A stretch of DNA of 64,000 bases from Streptomyces sp. SAJ15 (GCF_007595705.1 NZ_NISY01000011.1:62001-126000); one strand, 5' to 3'; shown: positions 8,701 through 16,888, numbered from the stretch's first letter. Numbers and translations are program-made. The notes: generated by a model not told the origin, from the letters alone.

Positions 8701-9062
8701 TCCGAGGCGCCCAACACCCCCAACAGCCGGTCCCGTAGCGGCTTGGCGGCGACCAGCGTGCTCAGCAGCGCCTGCCGCGAACCGTCCGCCGCCTCGCCGG
8801 TGGCGCCGCCGGCGCCGGCGCCTCCTTCGGGCAGCGCCTCCACCAGCCGCACCAGTCCGCGCAGCGCCAGATCGGGATCGGCCGTCGCGCCGAGCGCGTC
8901 GAGCACCACCGGATCGCCCTGTACGCAGGCCAGCGCGGGCAGGTCGAGCAGGCGCTCGGCGGCGGCGGGGTCGGTGAACCCGTACCGCAGGAGCCGCCCG
9001 AACCTGCTGTCCCGTCTCCCGTGCAGCACGGCATACCGCCTCTCGACCGCTGCCCTGATCAC
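5739..9062 (-). CDS. glnE: GlnE, bifunctional glutamine synthetase adenylyltransferase / adenylyl-removase
   Basis: This large two-domain enzyme adenylylates and deadenylylates type I glutamine synthetase, adjusting its activity to nitrogen status. The N-terminal nucleotidyltransferase (removase) half shows GMGKCGGHELNYVSDVDV near residues 233-250, and the C-terminal (transferase) half shows GMGRFGGHELGYGSDADV near 824-841. Each is followed by a helical GlnE domain. The two halves are joined by a Gly/Ala/Arg-rich low-complexity linker near residues 700-780, longer than I expect for the family. The start is uncertain. A GTG at 9062 gives 1107 residues. GTG codons at 9146 (longer) and 9029 (shorter) are also in frame, and none has a well-spaced ribosome site. 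It lies downstream of a glutamine-synthetase-like gene on the same strand. Confidence 0.93.
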   Translation of the reverse strand: MIRAAVERRYAVLHGRRDSRFGRLLRYGFTDPAAAERLLDLPALACVQGDPVVLDALGATADPDLALRGLVRLVEALPEGGAGAGGATGEAADGSRQALLSTLVAAKPLRDRLLGVLGASEALGDHLARHPHDWQSLATYESADLNPGTAEFERALREGVWSGPGAERPRADALRAAYRRALLGIAARDVCGTVDIAQNAAELADLATATLRAALRIAAEEAPDDAAACRLAVIGMGKCGGHELNYVSDVDVIFVAEPAPGDGAGGGEGAVDEATALRAATRLAARMMRLCSDVTVEGTIWPVDANLRPEGRNGPLVRTLSSHLAYYQRWAKTWEFQALLKARPVAGDPDLGAAYVDAVAPLVWQAADRENFVPDVQQMRRRVVANIPVAEVDRELKLGPGGLRDVEFAVQLLQLVHGRTDPTLRGGSTLGALAALAAGGYVGRADAAALNDAYRFLRSMEHRIQLYKLRRTHLVPEYEADLRRLGRSLGFRTEPVTELGKEWRQHAREVRRLHEKLFYRPLLDAFAQLEPGAARLSTKAAGQRLEALGYADPAAALRHLEALASGVTRKAAIQRTLLPVLLGWFADSADPDAGLLNFRKVSDALGKTPWYLRLLRDEGAAAENLARVLSAGRLAPDLLLRAPEAVAILGDPEGLRPRGRAALEQEILAAVGRADGGEQAVAAARGVRRRELFRTAAADLIGAYRNGGAPAGAPGLQGDGGRRDGDAGGPGGFPSRAGKGAAAGAALRRNGSGASGTAPRNGRGQGLPAGPGVGAAPAPADHDDLGATVDRIGEALTDINAATLAGALRAAVRDTWGDELPTRFAVIGMGRFGGHELGYGSDADVLFVHEPREGVDEQEASRAAFAVANEMRRLLQLPTADPPLLIDADLRPEGKSGPLVRTLASYAAYYRRWSLVWESQALLRAEPVSGDPELGARFIELIAPLRYPAEGLGEDAVREIRRLKARMESERLPRGADPTTHTKLGRGGLSDIEWTVQLLQMRHGWAEPGLRTTRTREALAAAQAAELITTEDAQTLDEAWLLATRVRNAVMLVRGRPGDTFPGEARELAAVGRYLGYEPGHIGEMVDDYRRTTRRARRVVERLFYGA

Positions 9063-9206
9063 CGTGGACGTCGTGACCGCGATGGATCCCTCATGACCGT
9101 TTCCGCGAGGCGAGCCCAGCCCCCGCCCACCGCCGCGGAAACGCACACCTCCACGCTACGCCGGGGGTCCGCCGCCACCGGCACCGGACCCGCGGCCGCG
9201 GAGGAA

Positions 9207-10571
9207 CTAGAGCGCCGGCAGGTTCTTCCGCAGCTCGTACGGGGTCACCTCGGAGCGGTACTCCTCCCACTCCTGCTTCTTGTTGCGCAGGAAGAAGTCG
9301 AAGACGTGCTCGCCGAGGGTCTCGGCGACCAGTTCGCTGCGCTCCATCAGGGCGATGGCCTCGCCGAGGTTCTGCGGGAGCGGCTCGATGCCCATGGAGC
9401 GGCGCTCGGCGTCGGAGAGCGCCCAGACGTCGTCATCGGCGCCGGCGGGGAGCTCGTAGCCCTCCTCGATGCCCTTGAGGCCCGCCGCGAGGAGCACGGC
9501 GTAGGCGAGGTAGGGGTTGGCGCCGGAGTCGAGGGAGCGGACCTCCACCCGGGTGGAGCCGGTCTTGCCGGGCTTGTAGAGCGGCACCCGGACCAGCGCG
9601 GAGCGGTTGTTGTGGCCCCAGCAGATGTACGAGGGGGCCTCGCCGCCGGCGCCCGCGGTACGGCCCTGGGCGATGCCCCAGATCCGCTTGTAGGAGTTGA
9701 CCCACTGGTTGGTGACGGCCGAGACCTCGGAGGCGTGCCGCAGCAGGCCGGCGATGAAGGAGCGGCCGACCTTGGAGAGCTGGAACTCGGCGCCGGACTC
9801 GTAGAAGGCGTTGCGGTCCCCCTCGAACAGGGAGAGGTGGGTGTGCATGCCGGAGCCGGGGTACTCGGAGAACGGCTTGGGCATGAAGGTGGCCTGGACC
9901 CCCTGCTCCAGCGCGACCTGCTTCATCACCACCCGGAAGGTCATGATGTTGTCGGCCGTGGAGAGCGCGTCGGCGTAGCGAAGGTCGATCTCCTGCTGGC
10001 CCGGGGCGCCCTCGTGGTGCGAGAACTCCACCGAGATGCCCATGGATTCGAGCATGGTGATCGCCTGGCGGCGGAAGTCCATGCCGACGTTCTGCGGGGT
10101 GTGGTCGAAGTAGCCGGAGGAGTCGGCCGGGATCGGCCGGGTGCCGTCCACCGGCTTGTCCTTGAGCAGGAAGAACTCGATCTCGGGGTGGGTGTAGAAG
10201 GTGAACCCGAGGTCGGAGGTCTTGGCCAGGATCCGCTTGAGCACATAGCGCGGATCGGCGTACGAGGGGGAGCCGTCCGGCATCAGGATGTCGCAGAACA
10301 TACGGGCGGTTCCGGGGGCTTCGGCGCGCCACGGCAGGATCTGGAAGGTGCTGGGATCCGGCTTGGCGATCATGTCGGATTCATACACCCGCGCGAATCC
10401 CTCGATCGCGGACCCGTCGAACCCGATGCCCTCGTCAAAGGCCTGCTCCAGCTCGGCGGGGGCCACCGCGACGGACTTCAGGAAGCCGAGGACGTCGGCG
10501 AACCACAGCCGCACGAACCGGATGTCGCGCTCTTCGAGCGTACGGAGCACGAACTCCTGCTGCTTATCCAT
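9207..10571 (-). CDS. glnA2: GlnA2-type glutamine synthetase-like ligase (probable gamma-glutamylpolyamine synthetase)
   Basis: This 454-residue protein has the glutamine synthetase type I fold: beta-grasp N-terminus, GFDGSAIEGF near residue 50, EIEFF near 130, HHEGAPGQQEIDLRYADAL near 200, MHTHLSLF near 255, and NPYLAYAVLLAAG near 355. It matches the Streptomyces protein known as GlnA2, which family work assigns to gamma-glutamylation of polyamines rather than ammonia assimilation. In keeping with this, the Tyr adenylylation loop of true GlnA (NLYDLP) is replaced by DVWALSDAE. The ATG at 10571 has AGGGG upstream. glnE follows on the same strand about 145 nt later. Classical GS activity cannot be excluded from sequence alone. 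Confidence 0.88.
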   Translation of the reverse strand: MDKQQEFVLRTLEERDIRFVRLWFADVLGFLKSVAVAPAELEQAFDEGIGFDGSAIEGFARVYESDMIAKPDPSTFQILPWRAEAPGTARMFCDILMPDGSPSYADPRYVLKRILAKTSDLGFTFYTHPEIEFFLLKDKPVDGTRPIPADSSGYFDHTPQNVGMDFRRQAITMLESMGISVEFSHHEGAPGQQEIDLRYADALSTADNIMTFRVVMKQVALEQGVQATFMPKPFSEYPGSGMHTHLSLFEGDRNAFYESGAEFQLSKVGRSFIAGLLRHASEVSAVTNQWVNSYKRIWGIAQGRTAGAGGEAPSYICWGHNNRSALVRVPLYKPGKTGSTRVEVRSLDSGANPYLAYAVLLAAGLKGIEEGYELPAGADDDVWALSDAERRSMGIEPLPQNLGEAIALMERSELVAETLGEHVFDFFLRNKKQEWEEYRSEVTPYELRKNLPAL

Positions 10572-10747
10572 GGTCCCCTATCCTTGCAGGTCAGACAGCT
10601 CTTTCGGTGGGCGCGAGGGCGCCGCCGGGCCCCCAGTATCACGCGACGCGGTTTCGGATGCGTTTCGTGCCAACTCTTTACCTGCCCCCGTGATGTAAGC
10701 ATCGTACGTTCGCACGGAGCGGAGCGATCCGGCCAGCGCGGCGGCAA

Positions 10748-10762
10748 TACCCCGTCGGGGTA
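10748..10762. promoter_or_regulatory. CsoR-like copper operator candidate
   Basis: TACCCCGTCGGGGTA is a perfect 7+1+7 palindrome, 45 nt upstream of the His-rich DUF6153 gene. Alternating TACCC/GGGTA half-sites are typical of copper-sensing CsoR repressors. The multicopper oxidase downstream supports a copper role. CsoR binding is inference. Confidence 0.5.
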
Positions 10763-10807
10763 CTCTTTCGCGGAGGGAAGCCGGAAGGGCAGCCGGGAGG
10801 GAGACCG

Positions 10808-11428
10808 ATGCCGCGCGCACCGCAGTCGCCGACCGCCGCCTGGGGCGGCCGTCTGGTGCTGCTCGCCGCGCTGCTCTTCGGCATCGTCACCATGCACACG
10901 CTCGGGCACCCGACGGGGCACGGCAGCGGCGGGCGGGACGGCTCCCACACGGCCGCCGCGCACCATGGAGACCGCGCCGTGAATGTGAGGACGGCCGGGG
11001 AGGACGTCGGTCGGACGGCTGGGGTGGCCGCCGCCGCGGACGACCCGCACGCCCAGCATCCCCCGCACCTCCGGGCCGCCGCGCATCCGCCGCATGCCCA
11101 GCACCCCGCGCACGCCGCGCATGGCTCGCACGCCGCGCAGGGCTCGGGTGGCTCGGATGGCTCGCTCGCCGTGGATTCCGCGGGCGCCTCATACGATCCC
11201 AGCGCCTCCGTCGACGGGCCCGGGCTCGGCGGTCTCCACCCCCTCTCGGTCTGTCTGGCGGTGCTCGTCACCTGGTCGGCGGCGCTGCTCGCGGTGCGTC
11301 TGCTGCGGCTCGCCCGGCGGCTCGCCGTCACCGCGCCCGGCGCCCTCCGGGCCTCCCTGCCCCACGCCCTGTGGCCCCCGCCGCCGCGCGGAACGAGACT
11401 CACCCAGCTGTCGGTGCTGCGCGTATAG
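10808..11428 (+). CDS. His-rich membrane protein (DUF6153-like)
   Basis: This 206-residue protein has an N-terminal membrane segment near residues 13-32 (LVLLAALLFGIVTMHTLGH) and a second near 165-190. Between them lies a loop very rich in His, with repeated HP, AH and PH pairs, suited to binding copper or another soft metal outside the membrane. The pattern resembles the DUF6153 family of Actinobacteria. The start has a strong GGGAGG site seven bases upstream. It precedes a multicopper oxidase by about 50 nt on the same strand, behind a CsoR-like palindrome, so it probably belongs to a copper-handling operon. The biochemical role is unknown. Confidence 0.72.
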   Translation: MPRAPQSPTAAWGGRLVLLAALLFGIVTMHTLGHPTGHGSGGRDGSHTAAAHHGDRAVNVRTAGEDVGRTAGVAAAADDPHAQHPPHLRAAAHPPHAQHPAHAAHGSHAAQGSGGSDGSLAVDSAGASYDPSASVDGPGLGGLHPLSVCLAVLVTWSAALLAVRLLRLARRLAVTAPGALRASLPHALWPPPPRGTRLTQLSVLRV

Positions 11429-11486
11429 GAGCGCGGACGCCTCCGCTCTGCCTGCTCAGACCACCGACAAGACCTGAGGTATGTCC

Positions 11487-13091
11487 GTGACGCACATCCA
11501 CTCCCGCCGTGCCGTGCTCGGCGCGGGAATCAGCCTCGCCGGCGGCGGCCTGCTCGCCGCCTGCTCCTCCGGCCGTGACGACGAGTCCGCGGGCGGCCAC
11601 CCGGCGGGCCACCGGTCCGGCTCCGACGACGGATCGGCCGGCGAGGGCCCGGCCGACCAGAAGATCGCTCTGACCGCCGCCGCCACCCGGCTCGACCTGG
11701 GCGCCGACCGTACCGTCCGGTCCTGGGCCTACGGCGACGACCTGCCCGGCAGGGAGATCCGCGCCACCGCCGGAGACACCCTGGCGGTCACCCTGGCCAA
11801 CCACCTCCCCCAGGCCACCTCGCTGCACTGGCACGGGATCGCCCTGCGGAACGCCATGGACGGGGTTCCCGGGCTCACCCAGCGGGCCGTCAAGCCGGGC
11901 GCCTCCTTCACCTACCGCTTCGCGGTCCCGGACCCCGGCACCTACTGGTTCCACCCGCACTCGGGCACCCAGCAGGACCGGGGCCTGTACGCCCCGCTCA
12001 TCGTCGAGGACCCGAAGGAGCCGCTCGCCTACGACAAGGAGTGGGTGGTCGTGCTGGACGACTGGGTCGACGGGGTGGACGGCAGCACCCCCGACGCGGT
12101 CCTGGCCGAACTGAGCAAGGGCATGGGCTCGGGCTCCGACGAGGGCATGGACCACGGCGGAGGCCACGGCGGGCACGGAGGAGGGCACGGCGGGCACGAC
12201 ATGAGCGGCATGGCCGCGCCGGCCGCAAAGGCCACCCCGCGCCGGAGCCCGGACCCCACCGGCCCGTCCCGGATGCTGATGGGCGCCACCAGCGAGCTCC
12301 TCGGCGGCGACGCGGGCGACGTGGCCTATCCGTACTACCTGGTCAACGGGCGCTCGGCGGAGGATCCGCAGACCTTCCGGGCCAAGCCGGGCGACCGGAT
12401 CCGAATCCGGTTCATCAACGCCGGCGGGGACACCGCCTTCCGGGTCGCGCTCGGCGGCCACTCCATGACGGTCACCCACACCGACGGCTTCCCGGTCACC
12501 CACGCGCGCACCGACGCGCTGCTGCTGGGCATGGGCGAGCGGTACGACGTCCTGGTCACGGCCGGGGACGGGGTGTTCCCGCTGACCGCGGTCGCCGAGG
12601 GCAAGCGGCGGGCGGCGCGGGCGCTGCTGCGCACCGGCGGCGGCGCGGCGCCGGCGCCCTCCGCCCGCCCGAAGGAGCTGGACGGCACGGTGCTCACCGC
12701 CGGTCGACTCAAGGCCGCGGAGGGGGTGCGGCTGACGCGGCGCGAGCCGGACCGGACGCTCACGCTGCGGCTGAGCGGCTCCATGGCGGCGTACGACTGG
12801 GCGATCAACGGCAAGCGGTACGACCCGGCCGAGCGCCTCCCGGTCCGTTCGGGTGAACGGGTGCGGCTGTCGTTCGTCAACGGCACCGGGATGTGGCACC
12901 CGATGCACCTGCACGGGCACACCTTCGCGCTGCCGCGGGGCGGCCCCCGCAAGGACACCGCGATCGTGCGGCCCGGCGAGACGCTCGACGTGGACTTCGA
13001 CGCGGACAACCCGGGGCTGTGGATGATCCACTGCCACAACGTCTACCACGCGGAGGCGGGGATGATGACGGTGCTCGGCTACCGCGACTGA
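11487..13091 (+). CDS. Multicopper oxidase, Tat-exported lipoprotein (CueO/laccase type)
   Basis: This 534-residue three-cupredoxin oxidase couples oxidation of cuprous ion or phenolics to reduction of oxygen to water outside the cell. All copper-binding motifs are present: HWHG (His114, His116), HPHSG (156-160), WHPMHLHGH (471-478) and HCHNVYHAEAGMM (515-527). The N-terminus has the Tat pair Arg7-Arg8 followed by a lipobox LAAC at Cys26. A His/Gly/Met-rich insertion near residues 215-240 (GGHGGHDMSGM) resembles the metal-sensing inserts of CueO-type cuprous oxidases. The GTG at 11487 sits seven bases after GAGG and is preferred over the ATG at 11481. A terminator hairpin follows the stop. 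With the His-rich protein upstream it forms a probable copper-resistance pair. Confidence 0.9.
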   Translation: MTHIHSRRAVLGAGISLAGGGLLAACSSGRDDESAGGHPAGHRSGSDDGSAGEGPADQKIALTAAATRLDLGADRTVRSWAYGDDLPGREIRATAGDTLAVTLANHLPQATSLHWHGIALRNAMDGVPGLTQRAVKPGASFTYRFAVPDPGTYWFHPHSGTQQDRGLYAPLIVEDPKEPLAYDKEWVVVLDDWVDGVDGSTPDAVLAELSKGMGSGSDEGMDHGGGHGGHGGGHGGHDMSGMAAPAAKATPRRSPDPTGPSRMLMGATSELLGGDAGDVAYPYYLVNGRSAEDPQTFRAKPGDRIRIRFINAGGDTAFRVALGGHSMTVTHTDGFPVTHARTDALLLGMGERYDVLVTAGDGVFPLTAVAEGKRRAARALLRTGGGAAPAPSARPKELDGTVLTAGRLKAAEGVRLTRREPDRTLTLRLSGSMAAYDWAINGKRYDPAERLPVRSGERVRLSFVNGTGMWHPMHLHGHTFALPRGGPRKDTAIVRPGETLDVDFDADNPGLWMIHCHNVYHAEAGMMTVLGYRD

Positions 13092-13109
13092 GCGCTCCGC
13101 GGGAAGTGT

Positions 13110-13144
13110 CGCGACGGGCCGTCGTTCGCCTGCGGCCCGTCGCG
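13110..13144. terminator. Terminator hairpin after the multicopper oxidase
   Basis: Arms 13110-13121 and 13133-13144 pair over 12 bp (core GCGACGGGCCG) around an 11-base loop, starting 18 nt past the stop codon. Confidence 0.65.
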
Positions 13145-13455
13145 GCTGGTCGCGCCCACGCGGCGGAGCCGCGCATGTCACAGCCCCGCGCCCCTTCAGG
13201 GCGCTCCCGAACCGCGGCCGAATGCACCAGATCCGCTGAGGCCCCGACCCGACGGGCGGTCCGGTCGACCGTCCGCAGGGCGACCGCCGGCTGTCCGACG
13301 GTCGGGCGCCCGACCGTCCGGCAGGGCGTCCGACGGGTGATCCGGCCGCTGTCCGGCGGGCGCGGGATGGCCTCGCGCGGGGTGTGGCGCGCCCCACGCG
13401 AGGCCATCGCGTCAGATAGACGATTAATCCCGGTCGGGCCGCTTACACTGGCACC
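13145..13455. repeat. Intergenic Streptomyces-type repeat and 22-bp palindrome
   Basis: I see no gene here. At 13142-13195 the sequence contains GCGGCTGGTCGCGC and CCCCGCGCCCCTTC. This is the dispersed intergenic repeat common in Streptomyces; an inverted relative lies at 50860-50895. A perfect 22-bp palindrome at 13297-13318 is embedded in repeated GACCGTCCG(C/G)CAGGGCG motifs. It could be a terminator or a binding site. Confidence 0.5.
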
Positions 13456-13456
13456 G
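13443..13456 (+). promoter_or_regulatory. Candidate leaderless promoter of nadE
   Basis: TACACT at 13444-13449 fits the Streptomyces -10 pattern TANNNT and ends six bases before the GTG start. There is no Shine-Dalgarno sequence, so transcription may begin at the start codon. No convincing -35 is seen. Confidence 0.4.
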
Positions 13457-15207
13457 TGCCTCAACTTCGCCTCGCTCTGAACCAGATCGACTCGGCCGTC
13501 GGCGACCTGGCCGGCAACGCCGAGACGATCGTCCACTGGACCCGGCACTCCGCCGAGCAGGGCGCCCACCTGGTGGCCTTCCCCGAGATGGCGCTGACCG
13601 GCTACCCCGTCGAGGACCTGGCCCTGCGGCCGTCCTTCGTCGAGGCGTCCCGCGCCGGGCTGCGCGCGCTCGCCGCCCGGCTGGAGCGCGAGGGCCTGGG
13701 TGAGCTGCCGGTCGTCGTCGGCTATCTGGACCGCGGCGAGCAGGCCGCGCCGCGCTACGGCCAGCCGGCCGGCGCCCCGCAGAACGCGGCGGCGGTGCTG
13801 CACCGGGGCGAGATCGCCCTCACCTTCGCCAAGCACCACCTGCCCAACTACGGCGTCTTCGACGAGTTCCGCTACTTCGTGCCCGGCGACACGCTGCCCG
13901 TCGTCCGCGTCCACGGGGTCGACGTCGCGCTCGCCATCTGCGAGGACCTGTGGCAGGACGGCGGCCGGGTGCCGGCCACCCGCTCCGCCGGCGCCGGGCT
14001 GCTGCTCTCCATCAACGCATCCCCGTACGAGCGCGAGAAGGACGACACCCGGCTGGACCTGGTCCGCAAGCGGGCCCAGGAGGCCGGCTGCACCACCGCC
14101 TATCTGGCGATGATCGGCGGCCAGGACGAGCTGGTCTTCGACGGCGACTCGATCGTCGTGGACCGTGACGGCGAAGTGATCGCCCGCGCCCCGCAGTTCG
14201 CCGAGGGCTGCGTGCTGCTGGACCTGGACCTCCCGGCGGCGGGCCCGGTGCCCGAGGGCGTGGTCGACGACGGGCTGCGCATCGAGCACGTCACCCTCTC
14301 CGCCGATCCGCTCCCCTCCTACCAGCCCGAGCTCTCCGGCGGCCAGGCCCCCCGCCTCGGCGACGAGGAGGAGGTCTACACGGCGCTGGTGGTGGGCCTG
14401 CGCGCGTACGCCGCCAAGAACGGCTTCCGCAGCGTGCTCATCGGCCTGTCCGGCGGCATCGACTCCGCGCTGGTCGCCGCCATCGCCTGCGACGCGCTGG
14501 GCGCGCACAACGTGTACGGCGTCTCGATGCCCTCCCGCTACTCCTCCGAGCACTCCAAGGCGGACGCGGCCGAGCTGGCCCGCCGGACCGGGCTGAACTT
14601 CCGTACCGTCCCCATCGCCCCGATGTACGACGCGTACATGGGATCGCTGGGCCTCACCGGCCTCGCCGAGGAGAACCTCCAGGCGCGGCTGCGCGGCACC
14701 CTGCTGATGGCCGTCTCCAACCAGGAGGGGCACATCGTGCTCGCGCCGGGCAACAAGTCCGAGCTGGCGTGCGGCTATTCGACGCTCTACGGCGACTCGG
14801 TGGGCGCGTACGGCCCGATCAAGGACGTCTACAAGACCTGGATCTTCCGCCTCGCCCGCTGGCGCAACCGCGCCGCCGAGGAGCGCGGCCAGACCCCGCC
14901 CATCCCGGAGAACTCCATCACCAAGCCGCCCAGCGCCGAGCTGCGACCGGACCAGGTGGACACCGACTCGCTCCCCGACTACGAGGTCCTCGACCGGATC
15001 CTGGAGCTCTACGTCGACCAGGATCGGAGCCGCGCGGAGGTCGTGGCGGCGGGCTTCGACGACGAGCTGGTGGCACGGGTGCTGCGGCTGGTGGACACCG
15101 CCGAGTACAAGCGCCGCCAGTACCCGCCGGGCACCAAGATCTCCGCGAAGGGCTTCGGCAAGGACCGGCGACTGCCCATCACCAACCGCTGGCGCGAGCA
15201 CACCTGA
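13456..15207 (+). CDS. nadE: NadE, glutamine-dependent NAD+ synthetase
   Basis: This 583-residue cytoplasmic enzyme converts deamido-NAD to NAD+ with ATP, using ammonia released from glutamine. The N-terminal nitrilase-type glutaminase has its triad Glu44 (FPEMALTGYP), Lys126 (FAKHHLPNYG) and Cys162 (AICEDLW). The C-terminal synthetase has the ATP-pyrophosphatase loop SGGIDSAL from residue 332 and the later GNKSELACGYSTLYGD motif. The length is normal for the two-domain form of Actinobacteria. The start is GTG with no ribosome site and a TACACT -10 just upstream, suggesting a leaderless message. A 13-bp terminator hairpin follows. It is the final step of both de novo and salvage NAD routes. 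Confidence 0.95.
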   Translation: MPQLRLALNQIDSAVGDLAGNAETIVHWTRHSAEQGAHLVAFPEMALTGYPVEDLALRPSFVEASRAGLRALAARLEREGLGELPVVVGYLDRGEQAAPRYGQPAGAPQNAAAVLHRGEIALTFAKHHLPNYGVFDEFRYFVPGDTLPVVRVHGVDVALAICEDLWQDGGRVPATRSAGAGLLLSINASPYEREKDDTRLDLVRKRAQEAGCTTAYLAMIGGQDELVFDGDSIVVDRDGEVIARAPQFAEGCVLLDLDLPAAGPVPEGVVDDGLRIEHVTLSADPLPSYQPELSGGQAPRLGDEEEVYTALVVGLRAYAAKNGFRSVLIGLSGGIDSALVAAIACDALGAHNVYGVSMPSRYSSEHSKADAAELARRTGLNFRTVPIAPMYDAYMGSLGLTGLAEENLQARLRGTLLMAVSNQEGHIVLAPGNKSELACGYSTLYGDSVGAYGPIKDVYKTWIFRLARWRNRAAEERGQTPPIPENSITKPPSAELRPDQVDTDSLPDYEVLDRILELYVDQDRSRAEVVAAGFDDELVARVLRLVDTAEYKRRQYPPGTKISAKGFGKDRRLPITNRWREHT

Positions 15208-15229
15208 GGGCCCCCGGCGGCGTAGACGC

Positions 15230-15266
15230 CGACGGCCCGTCGACCGGAGCGGGCGACGGGCCGTCG
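15230..15266. terminator. Terminator hairpin after nadE
   Basis: CGACGGCCCGTCG (15230-15242) pairs with 15254-15266 over 13 bp around an 11-base loop. It may also serve the convergent MFS gene. Confidence 0.7.
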
Positions 15267-15314
15267 CCGTGCGGGAGGTGTGCGCGGGGCGCGCCGCCCC
15301 GCGTCCGCCGCGCG

Positions 15315-16586
15315 CTACCGGGAGCCGTCGGCCCCGGCCCGCGCCGTCGACGCCCCCGCGGCCACGGCCCCGTGGTCGGGCCCGGCGTCGGACGTGTGGT
15401 CGACCCCCTGGCCGACCGCCACCACCCGGGAGCCGTCCCCGGGCGCGCCACGGTCCAGGAGGCCGGCGGTCACCGCGATGGCCAGGCCGGTCAGGGCGAG
15501 GGCGGCGCCGACCAGGGTGGGCGAGGTCCAGCCCCAGCCCGCGGCGATCGCGACGCCGCCGAGCCAGGCGCCGCCCGCGTTGGCCAGGTTGAAGGCGGAG
15601 TGGTTGGAGGCGGCGGCCAGGGTGGGGGCGTGCCGGGCCTTGTTCATGACCAGCATCTGGAGCGGGGTGGTGGTCATGAAGCCGACCGCGCCCAGTACCA
15701 CCACGGTGGCCAGGGCCGCCCACTTCACCTGGACCGTGAAGTGGAACGCGACCAGCACCACGGCGAGCGCCGTCAGCGAGCCGTAGAGGGTGGGGCGCAG
15801 CGCGCGGTCGGTGAGCGGGCCGGCGACCAGGGCGCCGAGCGTCATGCCGGTGCCGAACAGCGCCAGCACCACCGTCACGGACGACTCCGCGAAGCCGGTG
15901 ACCTCGGTCATCATCGAGGCGAGGTAGCTGTAGACGGCGAAGACGCCCGCGAAGCCGAAGACCGCGGTCAGCAGGCCCAGCAGCACCTGACGGTCGCGGA
16001 GCGCGCGCAGTTCCCGCCCCAGGCCCGCCTGGGCGTCCGGCGCCATCTGCGGGACCAGCGCGGCCAGCGCGGCCATGGCGAGCACGCCGATCGCGGTGAC
16101 GACCAGGAAGGTGGCGCGCCAGCCGAGCTGTTGGCCGAGCAGGGTGCCGAACGGGACGCCGACGATGTTGGCGACGGTCAGCCCCAGGAACATGGTGGCC
16201 ACCGCCCGCGCCTGCCGTCCCTCGGCCACCAGTCGGGCCGCGACCACCGAGCCGACGCCGAAGAAGGCGCCGTGCGGCAGCCCGGCCAGTACCCGTCCGG
16301 CCAGCAGCAGGCCGAAGTTCGGCGCCACCGCCGAGGCCAGGTTGCCGACCGTGAAGAGCGCCATGAGCCAGATCAGCATGGCCTTGCGCGGGACGCGGGA
16401 GCCGAGCGCGGTCAACAGGGGGGCGCCGACGACGACGCCGATGGCGTAGCCGGAGACGAGGTACCCGGCCGTGGGCACGGAGGTGCCCAGATCGTCCGCG
16501 ACGTTGGGCAGCAGACCCATCATCACGAATTCGGTGGTGCCGATGCCGAATGCCGCCACGGCCAGGGCGAGCAGGGCGAGGGGCAT
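15315..16586 (-). CDS. MFS efflux transporter, AraJ / Cml type
   Basis: This 423-residue protein has 12 predicted membrane segments and belongs to the drug:proton antiporter group related to AraJ, NepI and chloramphenicol exporters. The opening AFGIGTTEFVMMGLLP and the loop LGSRVPRKAML are typical. The C-terminal 40 residues are a hydrophilic tail. The ATG at 16586 has AAAGG nearby. A 17-bp perfect palindrome lies 35-51 nt upstream, suggesting control by a TetR or MarR-type regulator, but none is encoded next door. The substrate is unknown; export of a toxic compound or sugar is the usual role. Confidence 0.82.
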   Translation of the reverse strand: MPLALLALAVAAFGIGTTEFVMMGLLPNVADDLGTSVPTAGYLVSGYAIGVVVGAPLLTALGSRVPRKAMLIWLMALFTVGNLASAVAPNFGLLLAGRVLAGLPHGAFFGVGSVVAARLVAEGRQARAVATMFLGLTVANIVGVPFGTLLGQQLGWRATFLVVTAIGVLAMAALAALVPQMAPDAQAGLGRELRALRDRQVLLGLLTAVFGFAGVFAVYSYLASMMTEVTGFAESSVTVVLALFGTGMTLGALVAGPLTDRALRPTLYGSLTALAVVLVAFHFTVQVKWAALATVVVLGAVGFMTTTPLQMLVMNKARHAPTLAAASNHSAFNLANAGGAWLGGVAIAAGWGWTSPTLVGAALALTGLAIAVTAGLLDRGAPGDGSRVVAVGQGVDHTSDAGPDHGAVAAGASTARAGADGSR

Positions 16587-16620
16587 GAGAGACCTTTCGC
16601 GGGAGAGGTGGCGAGGAATA

Positions 16621-16637
16621 TGTTCAGTGACTGAACA
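16621..16637. promoter_or_regulatory. 17-bp palindromic operator upstream of the MFS gene
   Basis: TGTTCAGTGACTGAACA is perfectly palindromic about a central G and lies in the short, relatively AT-rich leader of the minus-strand MFS gene. The form fits a TetR or MarR family dimer. The regulator is not identified. Confidence 0.6.
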
Positions 16638-16888
16638 AATGCTCTCATGCTTCCGGGGCTCAGAGAGAATCCCCAGGTGAACGCGGCGTTACGAGTGCCT
16701 GAGGCACGCCGCGGGGCGCTGCCGGGCGGCATGGCGGAGGCAGGGGCGGCGGCGGTCCGGACGGCGGCGGTCCGGACGGCAGCACCCCCGAGGGCGGCGG
16801 TCCGGACGACGGCTCCCCGGACGACGGCGGTCCCCGGACCGGTGGAGCGCCACCACGTCCGGGGACCGACCTCGGCGGCCCGCCGCCG
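16638..16888. repeat. Intergenic stretch with GC-rich direct repeats
   Basis: No gene is supported. Between about 16746 and 16840, GGCGGCGGTCCGGACG-type units recur three to four times, and ACGACGG(C/T) units are interspersed. The CCGGACC/GGTCCGG symmetry could fold, possibly as a termination region for the gene to the right. Confidence 0.4.

Noticed and set aside
5820..8738. Plus-strand frame of 972 codons opposite glnE
   Set aside because: It is an antisense shadow of glnE without family motifs; GlnE motifs on minus are unmistakable.
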